Assembly (NCBI RefSeq): GCF_026230105.1
Contig: NC_079478.1
Span: forward strand, 30,457,653-30,521,652
Length of the DNA stretch: 64,000 bases
DNA from: Diorhabda sublineata
Lineage: Eukaryota; Arthropoda; Insecta; Coleoptera; Chrysomelidae
Direction: 5' to 3'
The notes beneath the pieces were generated by a model. The model had not been told where the DNA came from and did no database searches. It worked only from the letters and a program-made list of their open reading frames with translations. Positions 36,061-47,600 of the stretch are shown here, piece after piece. Each line of letters begins with the position of its first letter. Position 1 is the first letter of the stretch. Position numbers and translations under genes: made by a program.

Positions 36061-37580
36061 ATGTCTAGACTAATAGATGACAGCATGACTTGAGATACCA
36101 GTGAATATACTTGCTCTTATGATGAAAATTGAAGTTGTGTATTCAAAATAGAACCAAGCTAAACCAATATAGAATAAAGAGGAACATCGCCTAAGATTTG
36201 TAATAAATTTACTTAATACTCTATAAAGTAGGTTCTGAATAAAATAAAACGCCTCAAAAAATTCTGGTTTTTGCTTCTTGAACAGACATTTTATCAATGT
36301 ACCAGTTTATGTTATTTCATTTAATCGATGCTAGTTATTTTTAATTCTTAATCACAAAAAGTGAAACTTCAAGAATTTTAATTTGCTTCGAAGCGGTAAG
36401 TCCATTTAAAAGTCATCGAAAAGTGACAAGTAACTTAATACCAAATCGTCTGACGAAAATTTAATTAAAAATAGTTCCGTGAACTACATTGCATATTTCC
36501 ATGGAGTTGGATGAGTTATGGGAAATGAAAAATTAAGATACAAAAGTATCTAATAAATTTATCGCCAAAAATGCAAATTTGGAAGTATGTAATCTCAATT
36601 TTAGATAGATAGAACAAATCTGATTCCGCTATCAAATGTGACACTTTAAGTCACTTCTTGACATTAGAAAACGTCCCACATAACGTATCCTAACTTTCAT
36701 ATATCAGTTACGAAAAGTGGTTATTTGAGGTAAGTCCATTTTCTTGGTGAATATTCTCGTGAACCTCTTGTCTAATGTTAATTTTATTGGAAGCTGTGAT
36801 ATCTTCATGTATGCCAGGGACTTGGCCCTGAATGTTTTCTGAAATTCTTCTCTTGTTTTCTCATGAACTCTCAACATAACTTTCGGCTCCACTGTTGGAT
36901 TTCCATCCTTCGTATTGGTTTATGTTCAGAATATCCGCTCAATCAGTAGAAACGCTGACATGCGTCTGAAACAATGTCCAGGTACTGAGCAATCTTTGCT
37001 GCTAATTTTCCAATGGTATCTATGTTCACGGGTTACGTGCCACATTTTCTATTATAATATCGCAAAAATATCTGTCGTGCTTTACAGTAGCAGGTCTAAG
37101 ATTTCTTCACTTTTTGAGGAAACAACAAGATTGACACCAGCAATATTTCTAGCAGTGATCACAAATTCGCTTGTTGATCAATATCGCTCTTTTCATAACT
37201 AGTTACGTGAATAACTATTGAAATAAAAACACTGCAATTTTTTCTATTTTGTAATGGCAGCAATTAAAATGCAAAAAAATTTCTATTGAAGAAAATAATT
37301 ATTGCTAAGAACCACGTTCCTGGTTATTCCAACAATGCATCAGCACAATTAGAAATGTAGTTATTGTAGTTACCTGATAGAAATTGGATTATTCAAAGTG
37401 ATATAAATGAGTATCACGAGAGAGGTGGAAAGTAATATAACTGGCTTATATATAACAAAACCTGATAAATAAAATATTCAAAAACCTTTCTTAGTTGTAA
37501 AGTCCTAGGATCTTAACATTCGGAGAGAAAATGGCAAATCTTGTTTAGTTGGCTAAGAACATAACAATATTTGATATCAG

Positions 37581-38196
37581 CGATTGGAATAGTCTGGGAG
37601 CCAGCTGTATACTTTGGATAGTCATTCCGTTCCACCCAATTCTGCTTGTCCTGATAGAACTCACCTTAGGAGAGCACGTAATGACCTTCAGCTGGCAAGG
37701 TAGCGCCGAGTCCGTTTGATCCAGGTCTAATCAACTTCGTAAATTCAACTCATTCCGGGATGGCTTAATCTGAATAATATGGTATATTGTATATTTAGCA
37801 AAAAAAACCTTCAGCTGCATGAAGGGTGACGGAGATTCCAGCTGATACACTGAAGGTTCCCATGAGTGCGCGCGCGTAGATGATATCAAGTTGAATGAAG
37901 ATGTCAATGAATGTTATGGTAATAATCACATTCTTATAATTTGCATAAAGAACTGATGTACAAAGTTCATTTTTCAAGTTATAACTTTTTTATATTGCAG
38001 AGGGAGATGACTCGGGAAGTGATGACGATAAAGAGTCTTCAGATGAAATTTACGGCAATGGCCTTGCTAGAGATGAGTTAATAGAAAGCAATAGGTATTA
38101 GCTGTGGTAGTTCGTGAGTTCTGTCAGGACGAGCAGAATTAGGTCGAACGGAATGACTAGTTGAAAATACAGCTGGTTCCCGGACTAGAATGATCG
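37581..38196. mobile_element. 616-bp element with ~85-bp inverted ends and an acidic exon-like segment
   Basis: The left end (37581-37664) is nearly complementary to the right end (38113-38196). Shared signatures are the outer CGAT, then AGTC(T/C)GGGA(G/A)CCAGCTGTAT, then TAGTCATTCCGTTC.ACC.AATTCTGCT.GTCCTGA(T/C)AGAACTCAC. Inside, at 38000-38097, the plus strand reads GDDSGSDDDKESSDEIYGNG after a TTTATATTGCAG acceptor-like sequence. An acidic N-terminal segment of this type is seen in several DNA transposases, but no DDE domain is present. Family not assigned. Confidence 0.6.
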
Positions 38197-40339
38197 AATT
38201 CGAAGAGCTTGTGATACTTACGTATTGGATTATTGATGAAATGCACACTACGGTTATGTATTTTGACTACGGATAATAATTTTCAGAATTTATCATGAAT
38301 CGCATTTTTTTCTTATATTTTTCATCATGTCTGAGCTTCACTTTTTAAAGGTAGATGGTTTATTATTTGATACAGACTAAAATTCATCATATTATAATTA
38401 TTTTCTGTTCTATTGGTGTCGGTAAACAAATTCAAAATTAAGGGTACTTAAGAAAAAGCAAATTCAACGTTAAGGGTAGTTTGATAAGAAGTGCATTTTC
38501 AATAATATTCTCATATTTATAACACTAAATTTCAGAAGGGAACAGAAGATTCCACAATCAACAACTTTAAGAGTGTTACTCATCATAATGTAACACGATT
38601 GTTGAACTAATACTGGAGGCTATGTCTTTTCACGGAATTTACAAAAGTTTCATGTTCACTAACTTTTTTCAAGAATTGATATTTTCTTCAAAATGTTTGT
38701 TGTAGAGCAACTATTTCAACTCGTCATATTTTAGTGACGATATATCTTAAAAGGATTAGGGAATGGATTAAGAAGAATTTATCCTAATTTTGCACGAGCC
38801 ATCATCTGAATTTTCAAGCTTGAAGTTGGAAGAAGAACTCTGTATATACAATTGGAGGTCATGGTGTGTGGTCACTGTGGTTTATGTTTCATTGGGATGT
38901 TCCAGTTTGCTTGGGGAAGCATTTCACCTCAAAATTTGACTTACTAAGTCATTAAAGTGCCAACATAAAAACTATAACAGTGAAATACATATATATCATT
39001 TAACAAACTAATTTTTCTTTCTTATGAATTACAAAAATTTTTTATCACATTTCAGCTATTATTAATTGATGATTGGTGAGATAGTTAAAACACTTATCCC
39101 TCCTATTTTTGTATCCAAAGACAAATTTCAGTTGAACCACATATATTTCAAAAAAATTGTTTCATGTGTTGTATTTTGGCGAGAATAATAATATAATATT
39201 CTAAAATTGTGTTTGAATTTCAACATGGAGACAAACCAACGAAAAACCCAAAATATCAATTCACTAATGTTGTAATTGAAACTTAAAATCAAATCAAAAA
39301 CAAAACGGAAAAATGAAACGACTGAATGAAACCTATCTTTGCAAATCCTCATTTGCATTTTCACTGATAAGATATTCACTGTCTGATATTCATTAGAATG
39401 CGAAAATATTTACCCTTAGCATATTCTCATAGAAATAAACTCGATTGAAAAAGATATGGTATTTTAAATTTTTTCTCCTGTACATGGAATGTCCATATTA
39501 CAAAATCATTGCTGTTCTGTTGATACAAATGACGCACCCTCAACTGGGTTAATATATCAAAATTGAAACCATCCATTTATCTTTATAATGGAAAATCGTT
39601 ATGGTCCCTCCACCAGATTATCCCCTAAAAATCCCAGGTGTTAGTGATGACGAAGATGCACATAAATACATTCATACATTCATACAAATAATTTAAAATC
39701 GTTGTTCGAATTATTGGGAGTACTTGAAGTACTTGTGAGCCAAATAGAAGGTATACATTATGTCTTATAGACTAGTACAATATTTCTTTAGTCTTTAACC
39801 ACTTGTCGTATCCACCTTCCATCTCGAGTCTCAATAGAAAATAGAGAGCAGAAAATGATTAGAACTTTGTTGGCCCTTTATACTCAACATTTTGATTGAA
39901 TTTGGAAAGAGATTTTGGATATTGAGTGAGAACTGACGAATATTGAACTTAAGTAGTTTAGTAGGGAAAAATGAAAAATTCATTCCGCTGTATCCAACCT
40001 TGTTACTAGGGTTCTAAATTATCTGCTCAAGTTTACTGAGATTTGTTGACTTCAGAAAAAGTATTCGGACTCTAATTTTAAATGCATTTATACCGGACAG
40101 TTCTATTTTCCGAAAAATACTTCATTTCACCCAAATTCACTCAAATTCCAGTGAGTTTTCATAATGTTTTCATAAAAATTCAGATGTCAAGTCATAGCAG
40201 CCACTAAATGCGTGCAAAATGGGAATATCCGTAGTATGGGTAGATGAAGTTCTATGATAGTTTTCTTCACGAGTTTTGGCAACACTGTTATCAATATTTC
40301 AAATCTGATGTTCCTGTCATTTCTGCCATGAAGACATTT

Positions 40340-40720
40340 TAAATGGTGAAGGTACTCAGAAGTAGTTGTCATACGGGTGCTATTCGATTCGTTTATAGAT
40401 ACTTGAAACATTCGTCTTGGTCGAATTGGTGAGTCATTCGCCGTACAGTCCTTGTTTGGCATCCAATAATTTCTCTTTACTTCCGCAGATCAAAAATAAA
40501 TTGCGAGGTCAACGTTTCTATACCCGAAAAAGCGGTTGATGCGTTCAAAACACATGTTTAGGAAATACCTCAATGGGAATGGAAAAAGTGCTTAGACCAT
40601 TTGTTCAAAAGCACGCAGAAATTTATTGATCTTGACCGAGAAAGAAATGAAGCCAAATGCAATAATAAAATTTTGTTTCTATTTGTCTATCTCAAAACTA
40701 AAGTAACAAGCCTAGTACAA
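40340..40720 (+). pseudogene. mariner transposase C-terminal fragment
   Basis: Frames in order read SCHTGAIRFVYRYL (the HDNA..H block, catalytic Asp not clearly kept), then ELVSHSPYSPCLASNNF (HPPYSPDLAPNDF, with the third catalytic Asp changed to Asn), SLLPQIKNKLRGQRF, and EIPQWEWKKCLDHLFKSTQ with FIDLDRE. This is the last third of a mariner transposase. A stop, frameshifts and the catalytic substitution show it is inactive. Opposite strand from the mariner pieces at 54.6-61.5 kb. Confidence 0.78.
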
Positions 40721-41929
40721 TAAGAATATCTGACAAGATATCAACAGATTAATATTTCGTGGACATCAGATTTTATAAGTGTTTTCAGCTCATAATTTCT
40801 CATTTTGAGGTTGATCTTTATTTTCATTTTATTCACGGGAGCTAATACTATTTATATACAATTTTATTGGACTCAAAATTCAGATACAAGCTGTTGTTTC
40901 TAAACCTTCAAAATTAACATTCACTACGTAATCTAGTTATACAATCATATAAGCAACAATGGAAGGGCCAACGCTGTGGAAATTGATTATTGAAGTAATC
41001 TCGAATTGTCATACTGAAATATGGTGAAGCTTCTCGTGCATAAGCCGCCACCACATGTTTTATCACAGGAGTAATGATAAATCATCCAAATTGTGCACGA
41101 TTCCATTATGTAGATTAAGCACAGTTTCAAATTACAAAGTGAATATTAACTATCAGTTTTCAAAATAATATTTTTATACAGATAATGACTTTCAATACAT
41201 AAGAGATTTTCGGAAACTATGATTGGATTAACCCTATCACGAACTGAATGGTCGGAAAGTAATCCGGATCACGTTAACTATTGTTCGGAAACTGATCGAA
41301 ATAATCGCGGCCTTAACTATTTGATCCTTTGTACCTTAGTATACAAAGTAGGTAAATGCGATAAGCTAACGAGCTAATCGTTTCGTTTGTTATTTCATTT
41401 TTTAAATTTAAAAATGATTTATTCTTTATATACAGTTACCTTTGATTAATTTATATAAGCAGCTAAAGGAGCAGTATACTGAAGCTTGTACTTATTGGCT
41501 ATAAACATGATATATCTCGAAAAAAGTAACGCACAATGTTAGAGTAATAAAAATCAAAGGATTTTGTAGGTTTAAATTCTAAACATGCATATAAATTCAG
41601 AGAATTTGTTAAAAATCTCATTCCTAAAATCCTTATTCAGCTGATAAGCGATCTTTCTGATCTTTCTGATAAAAGTTTTCTCTATAGTAAATCACACAAA
41701 ATTAATACAAATCGAATTATACCCAATTTCAGTGATATAGTACCTTTCTAATTAAATAAAGTGTCTATCAAATTTAAATTATTTCTCACATGAATTGGTC
41801 ATATTATGTAGAGCTGGGTAAAACTGATTTACAGTTTTCACTGCAGTCATTTCATGTCTAATTCCTTCCATTCAGTCTTCTAAATTATCTGGTCAGTTAA
41901 CGTAGACTCGACTTCAAATGTTCCCATAG

Positions 41930-42508
41930 AAAAAAAAACAAAGAGGGTAAGATCAGGTGATCTAGGTGGCCACTCCATAGATCCACTACTTCTAGTGTAC
42001 CTTCTTTCAAACTAGTTATTTAAAAAGCTCCGAACATAAAGACAATACTGTGGTAGTGCACCATTTTCTTGTAACCAAGTACTGGGATCCAAGTTATTTT
42101 TTTTATTTGAATACGGAAATACTACAACTAAATTCGGAAGCACCACCATACCAATATGTTTCAAATATAGCTCAACTATTAAATTCCCTGAAAAGAAATG
42201 AGGAATGTCTTTTTCTGAATCCAAAACGTCTAGACTGAAAATAATTTGTATTTTCTTCACAATGCCTCATGAAAACATCATGAAAGTTTGTTAATTGTGA
42301 ATTGAAATTTCTATGGGTGCACTTTCCCTTCATTACAAACGACATTTTGTTGTCAGGCAGGTTTAGATACGTGAGAGTTCCGTTTTATTGACAGCAAAAT
42401 ATTTAATTTGTGTTTGCTTACTCTGCTTCTAGCAGTTGGCGGCATTCCAAAATTTATTTCGCTAAATAAAGTATATACTTCTTCATGACTATCGCCATAA
42501 ACTACCAT
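41930..42508 (-). pseudogene. IS630/mariner-superfamily transposase remnant, internally deleted
   Basis: From an ATG at 42508 the minus strand reads MVVYGDSHEEVYTLFSEINF through PTARSRVSK, the HTH start of this transposase group. After a gap, at 42160-42000, GMVVLPNLVVVFPYSNKK and WLQENGALPQYCLYVRSFLN match the FQQDGAPPHY..VR.FLN block, with Asp changed to Asn at the catalytic place. In the same frame GSMEWPPRSPDLTLF follows (WPPRSPDLTPLDFF). The first DDE block is lost. One in-frame stop separates the last two blocks. Confidence 0.75.
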
Positions 42509-43013
42509 GAATATAATTTCTGTTTTTCTTTTTTTTCGTTTGAAGCAGCACTAATAACAAAAATTGGCCTGACGTTAGTTGTAACATTGACTCTCACGAA
42601 CAGTTGTTTTGTTAAAACAATTAAAAAAAAAGGCAAAATCAGATGCTCTAACTAGGTAACTTTGAGTTACTTTTTATTGTAGTTTCACGTATTTTGTTCT
42701 TGATTAATTCACAAATTTTTTCTGGAGAGCGGTAGTCAGTGGAATGTTCTTATGCATTAATGCCGTTTCGATCTACTTCAGACAGGAACAAGTTTATTCT
42801 GACGCGTCTATCTATCTATTGATGCAGCGCAATTCTATAGTCAGATCTTCATAGTATTGTCAGTAACTGATTAAACTAATGTTGAATCTAGTAAGGCTAG
42901 CGACAAATGAAATTATGTAGCTAAGAGATTATACAACATTTTCTGTACACAATAAGATTATTGTGTAGAAACTTGTGTAGGGCGACTCAAAATAGTTATT
43001 TTTATATTGAGTG

Positions 43014-44231
43014 CATAAAATTAATGTTTTTTAAACGGTACATAAGAGTGTTAATTTCGAGGTTAAAAAATCTCTTGAATGATCCATGATAACATGAATT
43101 TTATACACCAAATATAAACAATTCTCGTAGAACTGTAAATGAACTATATTAGAAATAAAAACTCTCGATAAGTTATTCAACCAATTTCAAAATGCTCTCT
43201 GTCTGTGTCTGTATTTATTATCAATCGATATTGGATTAATATATGGTAATATCATTTTGTTAATTCCATTGTTTACACAAAAAAAGGACATACGAGGAAT
43301 TGTTTTCATCCTGAGACATTTTTGAGAAACTCGCGAGGTATTGCAGCCAACTGTTGTGGTTTGATCTTTTTTACTTCAGTTATTTTAGGGAATAATAAAA
43401 CCATTCTTTAAAAGAACGAAATTTTAATGATCTACAACCGTGATATGTAACAGACTATATTATACATATAACAAAACAGTAGGTATGTAATTTTAATAAA
43501 AATTAATTTGAATTTATGAATTAGCTGGAGGTTCGTTGAGCATTAGAGTTGATTTTCTTTCTGGTTTTTTCATGATTTGCGTTTTTATGAAAGGAGTTCA
43601 GTAATGGCCATAAGATGTTCATACTTCTCTAAAGATATGGTAGGTTGTCCTGTATATAGGTCACTGTAGGGAATCTCTTTCCTAAGAAGTTCAAAATTTT
43701 TGTTCTTTCGGGCAGGCAGAGGTAGATATACTAAATCGAAGTCAGTCTTGTAATTTATTGTTCTCTCAGGGGTGTATTTTAATGTTTTTATGTCGTTTAC
43801 TCTCGATGATCCGGGTCTAATAGTGGAATACCATTGGTAGTTAAGGTGGGCGTAGTTTTTATTTAAGAAATCGGAATGGAGATATTTGGCATCTAATGGA
43901 AAAAGATGTTGCTTTGCCTATTTGGTAATGCTAATAAATTCACCGGGTAGATATAATTCTCTCTTGTGCAATTTTCGTTCAATCTGGCTGTGAACTGGGT
44001 CACATACCATCTGTATATGTCCTTTTGTTGAATATTTTTTTTTCAATTATTTCACCTTCTTTCACAGCATACTGGAATGAATGGAAAGCGTTAAATTTCT
44101 ATTCTGGTTAGGCTTTATCATGTGACACAATATTCGGCTCCCTATAGGTGTGCCGTACAAATAAAAGGTATTATATGCAAAATATTCTCTAGGCTCTATT
44201 ACTAGTAATTGTTTTCCGTCAAATATAGAGC
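43014..44231. repeat. Left arm of large inverted duplication
   Basis: Reverse complement of 46079-47195 over its whole length, with scattered substitutions, small indels and one extra segment of about 105 bp near 44026-44131. Outer edge: TTAATGTTTTTTAAACGGTAC; inner edge: the TAGAGCT of CAAATATAGAGCTA. Confidence 0.93.
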
Positions 44232-44244
44232 TACTTTGCATCAA
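43585..44244 (-). pseudogene. Unidentified ORF in left arm (broken)
   Basis: Reads from about 44244 toward a TAA at 43587. The first part encodes DGKQLLVIEPREYFAYNTFY and GTPIGSRI. The frame is then interrupted by the segment near 44026-44131, and resumes with a Glu/Lys-rich part, YAHLNYQWYSTI, RVNDIKTLKYTPERTINYKT, DFDLVYLPLPARKNKNFELL and YSDLYTGQPTISLEKYEHLM before the stop. Where comparable it is less damaged than the right-arm copy: it lacks two of that copy's disruptions (the stop before KYTPE and the frameshift after KTDF). Composition and conservation of sense between arms show it was once a real coding region. I do not recognise the family; a protein of a DNA transposon or of an integrated virus are both possible, without diagnostic motifs for either. 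Confidence 0.5.
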
Positions 44245-46023
44245 GAAATTTTATGAAAGGTATTGTTCGCTGTTTGAAACATTTCTAATGGTCAGGCATA
44301 TATGATTATTTTTTAGAAGATACTGAACTGAACTCTTTGATTTAGTAGCTATAACTCATTTGTGGAGGAGAAGCAGGCCATCGCGACTGTTGTCTTGAAT
44401 AAAAAGCTCCACAAAACGTCATTGTGGCTGGAAATCTGCATTATTCATAGCAGAAACCTATATAGGAAGAGAGTATGACTAACGAAATTGAGATTTCTAA
44501 CACAATATTGAATTGTTCATCTTGTTCCAAACAAATTGAAATATCTGGTGAAATTGTGGAATCAACTCTTCGAAAAATATCTAACGTTCGCGATCCGCAG
44601 CAACATCTTGCAGAATTTATGCTGGGAGTAATGGAGTGCATAATGAGAGTTACCCAAACAGCCGTGCAGCTACATAAAAGTGTGTCTGTAATTAGCAATG
44701 AAATCCTATTATTTTATCTTTGTTCTACAACTTTCATGTGATGTTTTCGTTTATTCTTATTCAAACCTCAACTATTTCACTGCACTATTGTTGGCAACAC
44801 ATTTTACTAATCATTGTTCTCATAGTTATAATTTTCTTTACTACAACTCAGAATTTATAACTTAAAGATTGATAGCATTGCAAATACAACACTTTATAAT
44901 AATACCATAACAGTTGACCAATTCAATAATACAATCATTTTGAATTTTTTATCATAAAGGTACTTGTCAGGAGTTCTTTCAATATTTATTATTCATCAAC
45001 GATTCGAACCGGTATGAAACGAGATTAGAAAACGCTTTTGTAGGCATAAAGCACTCAAAATTATAGAAATTAAAGACGCCTTAGTTTACAGATAAGAATT
45101 ATTCGCTAAATAAAAGCTGTTATTACTCTAGGGAAAGAAAATACCCGTTATTGATGTTTTGAAATTTCTTTTCTGTCATAAAAACGTAATAAAGCGAGAT
45201 TGTTTAGTTTTTATACTGTCGGTAAACTTTGATCTACCAAAATTGTTTACTCTTACATTAAAACAAGTGAAGCTACATAATTAAGTACCTTTAAATGAAC
45301 TAAATTACTACATTTATATTTGGTAATGAATTATTTAATTGATGGAAATATTATTAGAGTTAATTTATGAAAAAACACAATGCAGCAGTTTCAACTAGTG
45401 TTTTTATATTGAATTTTGAAATTTTAATTAATATTAAAAGGTCTTGTAAAACGTGCCATCTCTATCCAGAGTTCCCAAGTATAATTAACGTTTGTTAGAA
45501 GCAACCAAATTGCAGCCATTGTTTATAGCTCAAACAAAACACTGAACGTAAACGTTTTAATTGGAGAAAGCTCTACGAAGAACGTCGACAATATTTGGAC
45601 AATATTTTAATGTTAAACATGTTTCATGCACAAACAATTTTGATACACACGAATTCAATTATGAGTATATCGATTGAGATACGACGAAAAATGAGAATTT
45701 TCCTTCGGTTATTCGTCTTCTTTGAAACTGAACAATTTTCCTCAAATGTTTCTCTTAATGTCGAATGTAAACTTCTTTTGGAAACATATCACGTGTTTTG
45801 AATCAATGTGAATTGAAAAGGATTATCGTGAAGTTATGCACAAAACTTATAACGTATACTTTTTGAAAATTAGGGAAAAATACAAATAAGGAAAAAAGCT
45901 TAGACAATTTATATGAACGGAATAAGCTTGATTTTGATTTTGTCCTAATAAACCATATAATTTAAATAATTGAAACTTGAAGTTACCCGATGAAAACACT
46001 TGTTTTTTAATTAAAAAAATTGA
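44232..46023. other. Single-copy spacer of the inverted duplication
   Basis: About 1.8 kb between the arms. One open frame, 44475-44741 plus, reads MTNEIEISNTILNCSSCSKQ, IVESTLRKISNVRDPQQHL and EFMLGVMECIMRVTQTAVQL. It follows an acceptor-like CATAGCAG at about 44452. It looks protein-like but matches nothing I know and has no donor or partner exon that I can show. The remainder is AT-rich with no element recognised. Confidence 0.35.
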
Positions 46024-46623
46024 AAGAGAAAGAATACAAATGGTGATGCTTTAATTAACGGAACATATTTTGAAACCGCTAGAAGCTCTATATTAGACGG
46101 AAAACAGTTACTAGTAATAGAGCCTAGAAAATATTTTGCATGTAATACCTTTTATTTGTACGGCACACCTATAGGGAGCCGAATAGGACATATATAGATG
46201 GTATGTCTCCCAGTTCACAGCCAGATTGAACGAAAATTGCACAAGAGAGAATTATATCTACCCGGTGAATTTATTAGCATTACCAAATAGGCAAAGCAAC
46301 ATCTTTTTCCATTAGATGCCAAATATCTCCATTCCGATTTCTTAAATAGAAACTACGCCCACCTTAACTACCAATGGTATTCCACTATTAGACCCGGATC
46401 ATCGAGAGTAAACGACATAAAAACATGAAAATACACCCCTGAAAGAACAATAAATTACAAGACTGACTTTCGATTTAGAATATCTACCCCTGCCTGCCCG
46501 AATGAACAAAAATTTTGAACTTCTTAGGACAGGGATTCCCTACAGGGACCTATATACAGGACAACCTACCATATCTTTAGAGAAGTATGAACATCTTATG
46601 GCCATTACTGAACTCCTTTCATA
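46024..46623 (+). pseudogene. Unidentified ORF in right arm (broken)
   Basis: Same protein as in the left arm, here on the plus strand. It starts earlier than the shared arm: NTNGDALINGTYFETARS precedes SILDGKQLLVIEPRKYF. One frame continues to about 46447 interrupted by three stops, then a one-base insertion shifts it, and the C-terminal part (MNKNFELLR through TGQPTISLEKYEHLMAITEL) ends at TAA near 46623. It lacks the ~105-bp segment present in the left arm. About 570 bp of shared non-coding sequence follows to the arm edge. Function unknown. Confidence 0.5.
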
Positions 46624-47195
46624 AAAACGCAAATCATGAAAAAACCAGAATGAAAATCAACCCTAATTCTCAACGAAACCTCAAGCAAATTCATAAATTC
46701 AATTTAATTTTTATTAAACTTACATACCTACTGTTTTATAATATGTATAATATAGTCTGTTACATATCACGGTTGTAGATCATTAAAATTTCGTTCTTAC
46801 AAAGAATGGTTTTATTATTCCCTAAAATAACTGAAATAAAAAAGATCAAACCACAACAGTTAGCTGCAACACCTCGCGAGTTTCTCAAAAATATCTCAGG
46901 ATGAAAACAATTCCTCGTATGTCCTTTTTTTGTGTAAACAATGGAATTAACAAAAATGATATTACCATATCTTAATCTAATATCAATTGATAATAAATAC
47001 AGATACAGACAGAGAGCATTTTGAAATTGGTTGAATAACTTATCGAAAGTTTTTATTTCTAATATAGTTCATTTACAGTTCTACGAGAATTGTTTGTATT
47101 TAGTGTATAACATTCATGTTATCATGGATCATTCAAGAGAATTTCTAGCCTCGAAATTAACACTCTTATGTACGGTTTAAAAAACATTATTTTTA
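46079..47195. repeat. Right arm of large inverted duplication
   Basis: Inverted copy of 43014-44231. Diagnostic shared runs include GTTTTATTATTCCCTAAAAT, TACCAATGGTATTCCACTAT and GACAACCTACCATATCTTTA. The outer edge GTTTAAAAAACATTA mirrors the left arm edge. Confidence 0.93.
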
Positions 47196-47229
47196 TTAGA
47201 ACACATTCAAATATTGCACCGGATTGCTG

Positions 47230-47600
47230 TTGATCACAATACAAACCCGTCAAATATGTGTTTTTCTGTTTTTACTACCAACCTCTAATTGAGAAGAACC
47301 AGTATCCACTACATCGTCTACTTCTAAATTATAAATGTCTGCCCTTCAACAACCTCCGGCAATGCCAATTAATACGATAACTTTCACCAGTAAGTAATCT
47401 TCGTTTTGTTAGCATCTTCGACTGGTTTGGATGGTAGTCTACACTTCGTTTTTCAAAAAAAGCTGTTAAATCAGAATAACGGGACATGTTGACATTCTCA
47501 TTAACAATAATCATTGATTTGACCATCGAGTATATAGACCATAATGATGAGATCTTTGATGTTTTTGACTGAAAATTTGAGAATAATGCTTCCAAATTAC
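47230..47600 (-). pseudogene. Crypton-type tyrosine recombinase fragment (N-terminal and early catalytic part)
   Basis: The minus strand reads ALFSNFQSKTSKISSLWSIY and SMVKSMIIVNENVNMSRYSD, then LTAFFEKRSVDYHPNQSKML. This matches the core-binding region (YF..L....STLWS.YSMLKSTL, then SKYSKL.AFLK.KS.GY.PKKSK.L) of tyrosine recombinases of insect Crypton-like elements. After a deletion and frameshift, EDYLLVKVIVLIGIAGGC*R and NLEVDDVVDTGSSQLEV follow, the first catalytic-domain block where the active-site Arg follows GxxGxCR. A stop interrupts that block and the C-terminal H.R..Y part is missing. It starts only about 35 bp from the outer edge of the right arm of the inverted duplication. Confidence 0.6.

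Noticed and set aside
36704..37202. Open frames on both strands that faintly resemble a LINE endonuclease start (QNIRSISRNADM)
   Set aside because: Only one short weak block; no endonuclease catalytic motifs follow.
40187..40462. 91-codon minus-strand open frame
   Set aside because: Shadow of the plus-strand mariner C-terminal fragment.
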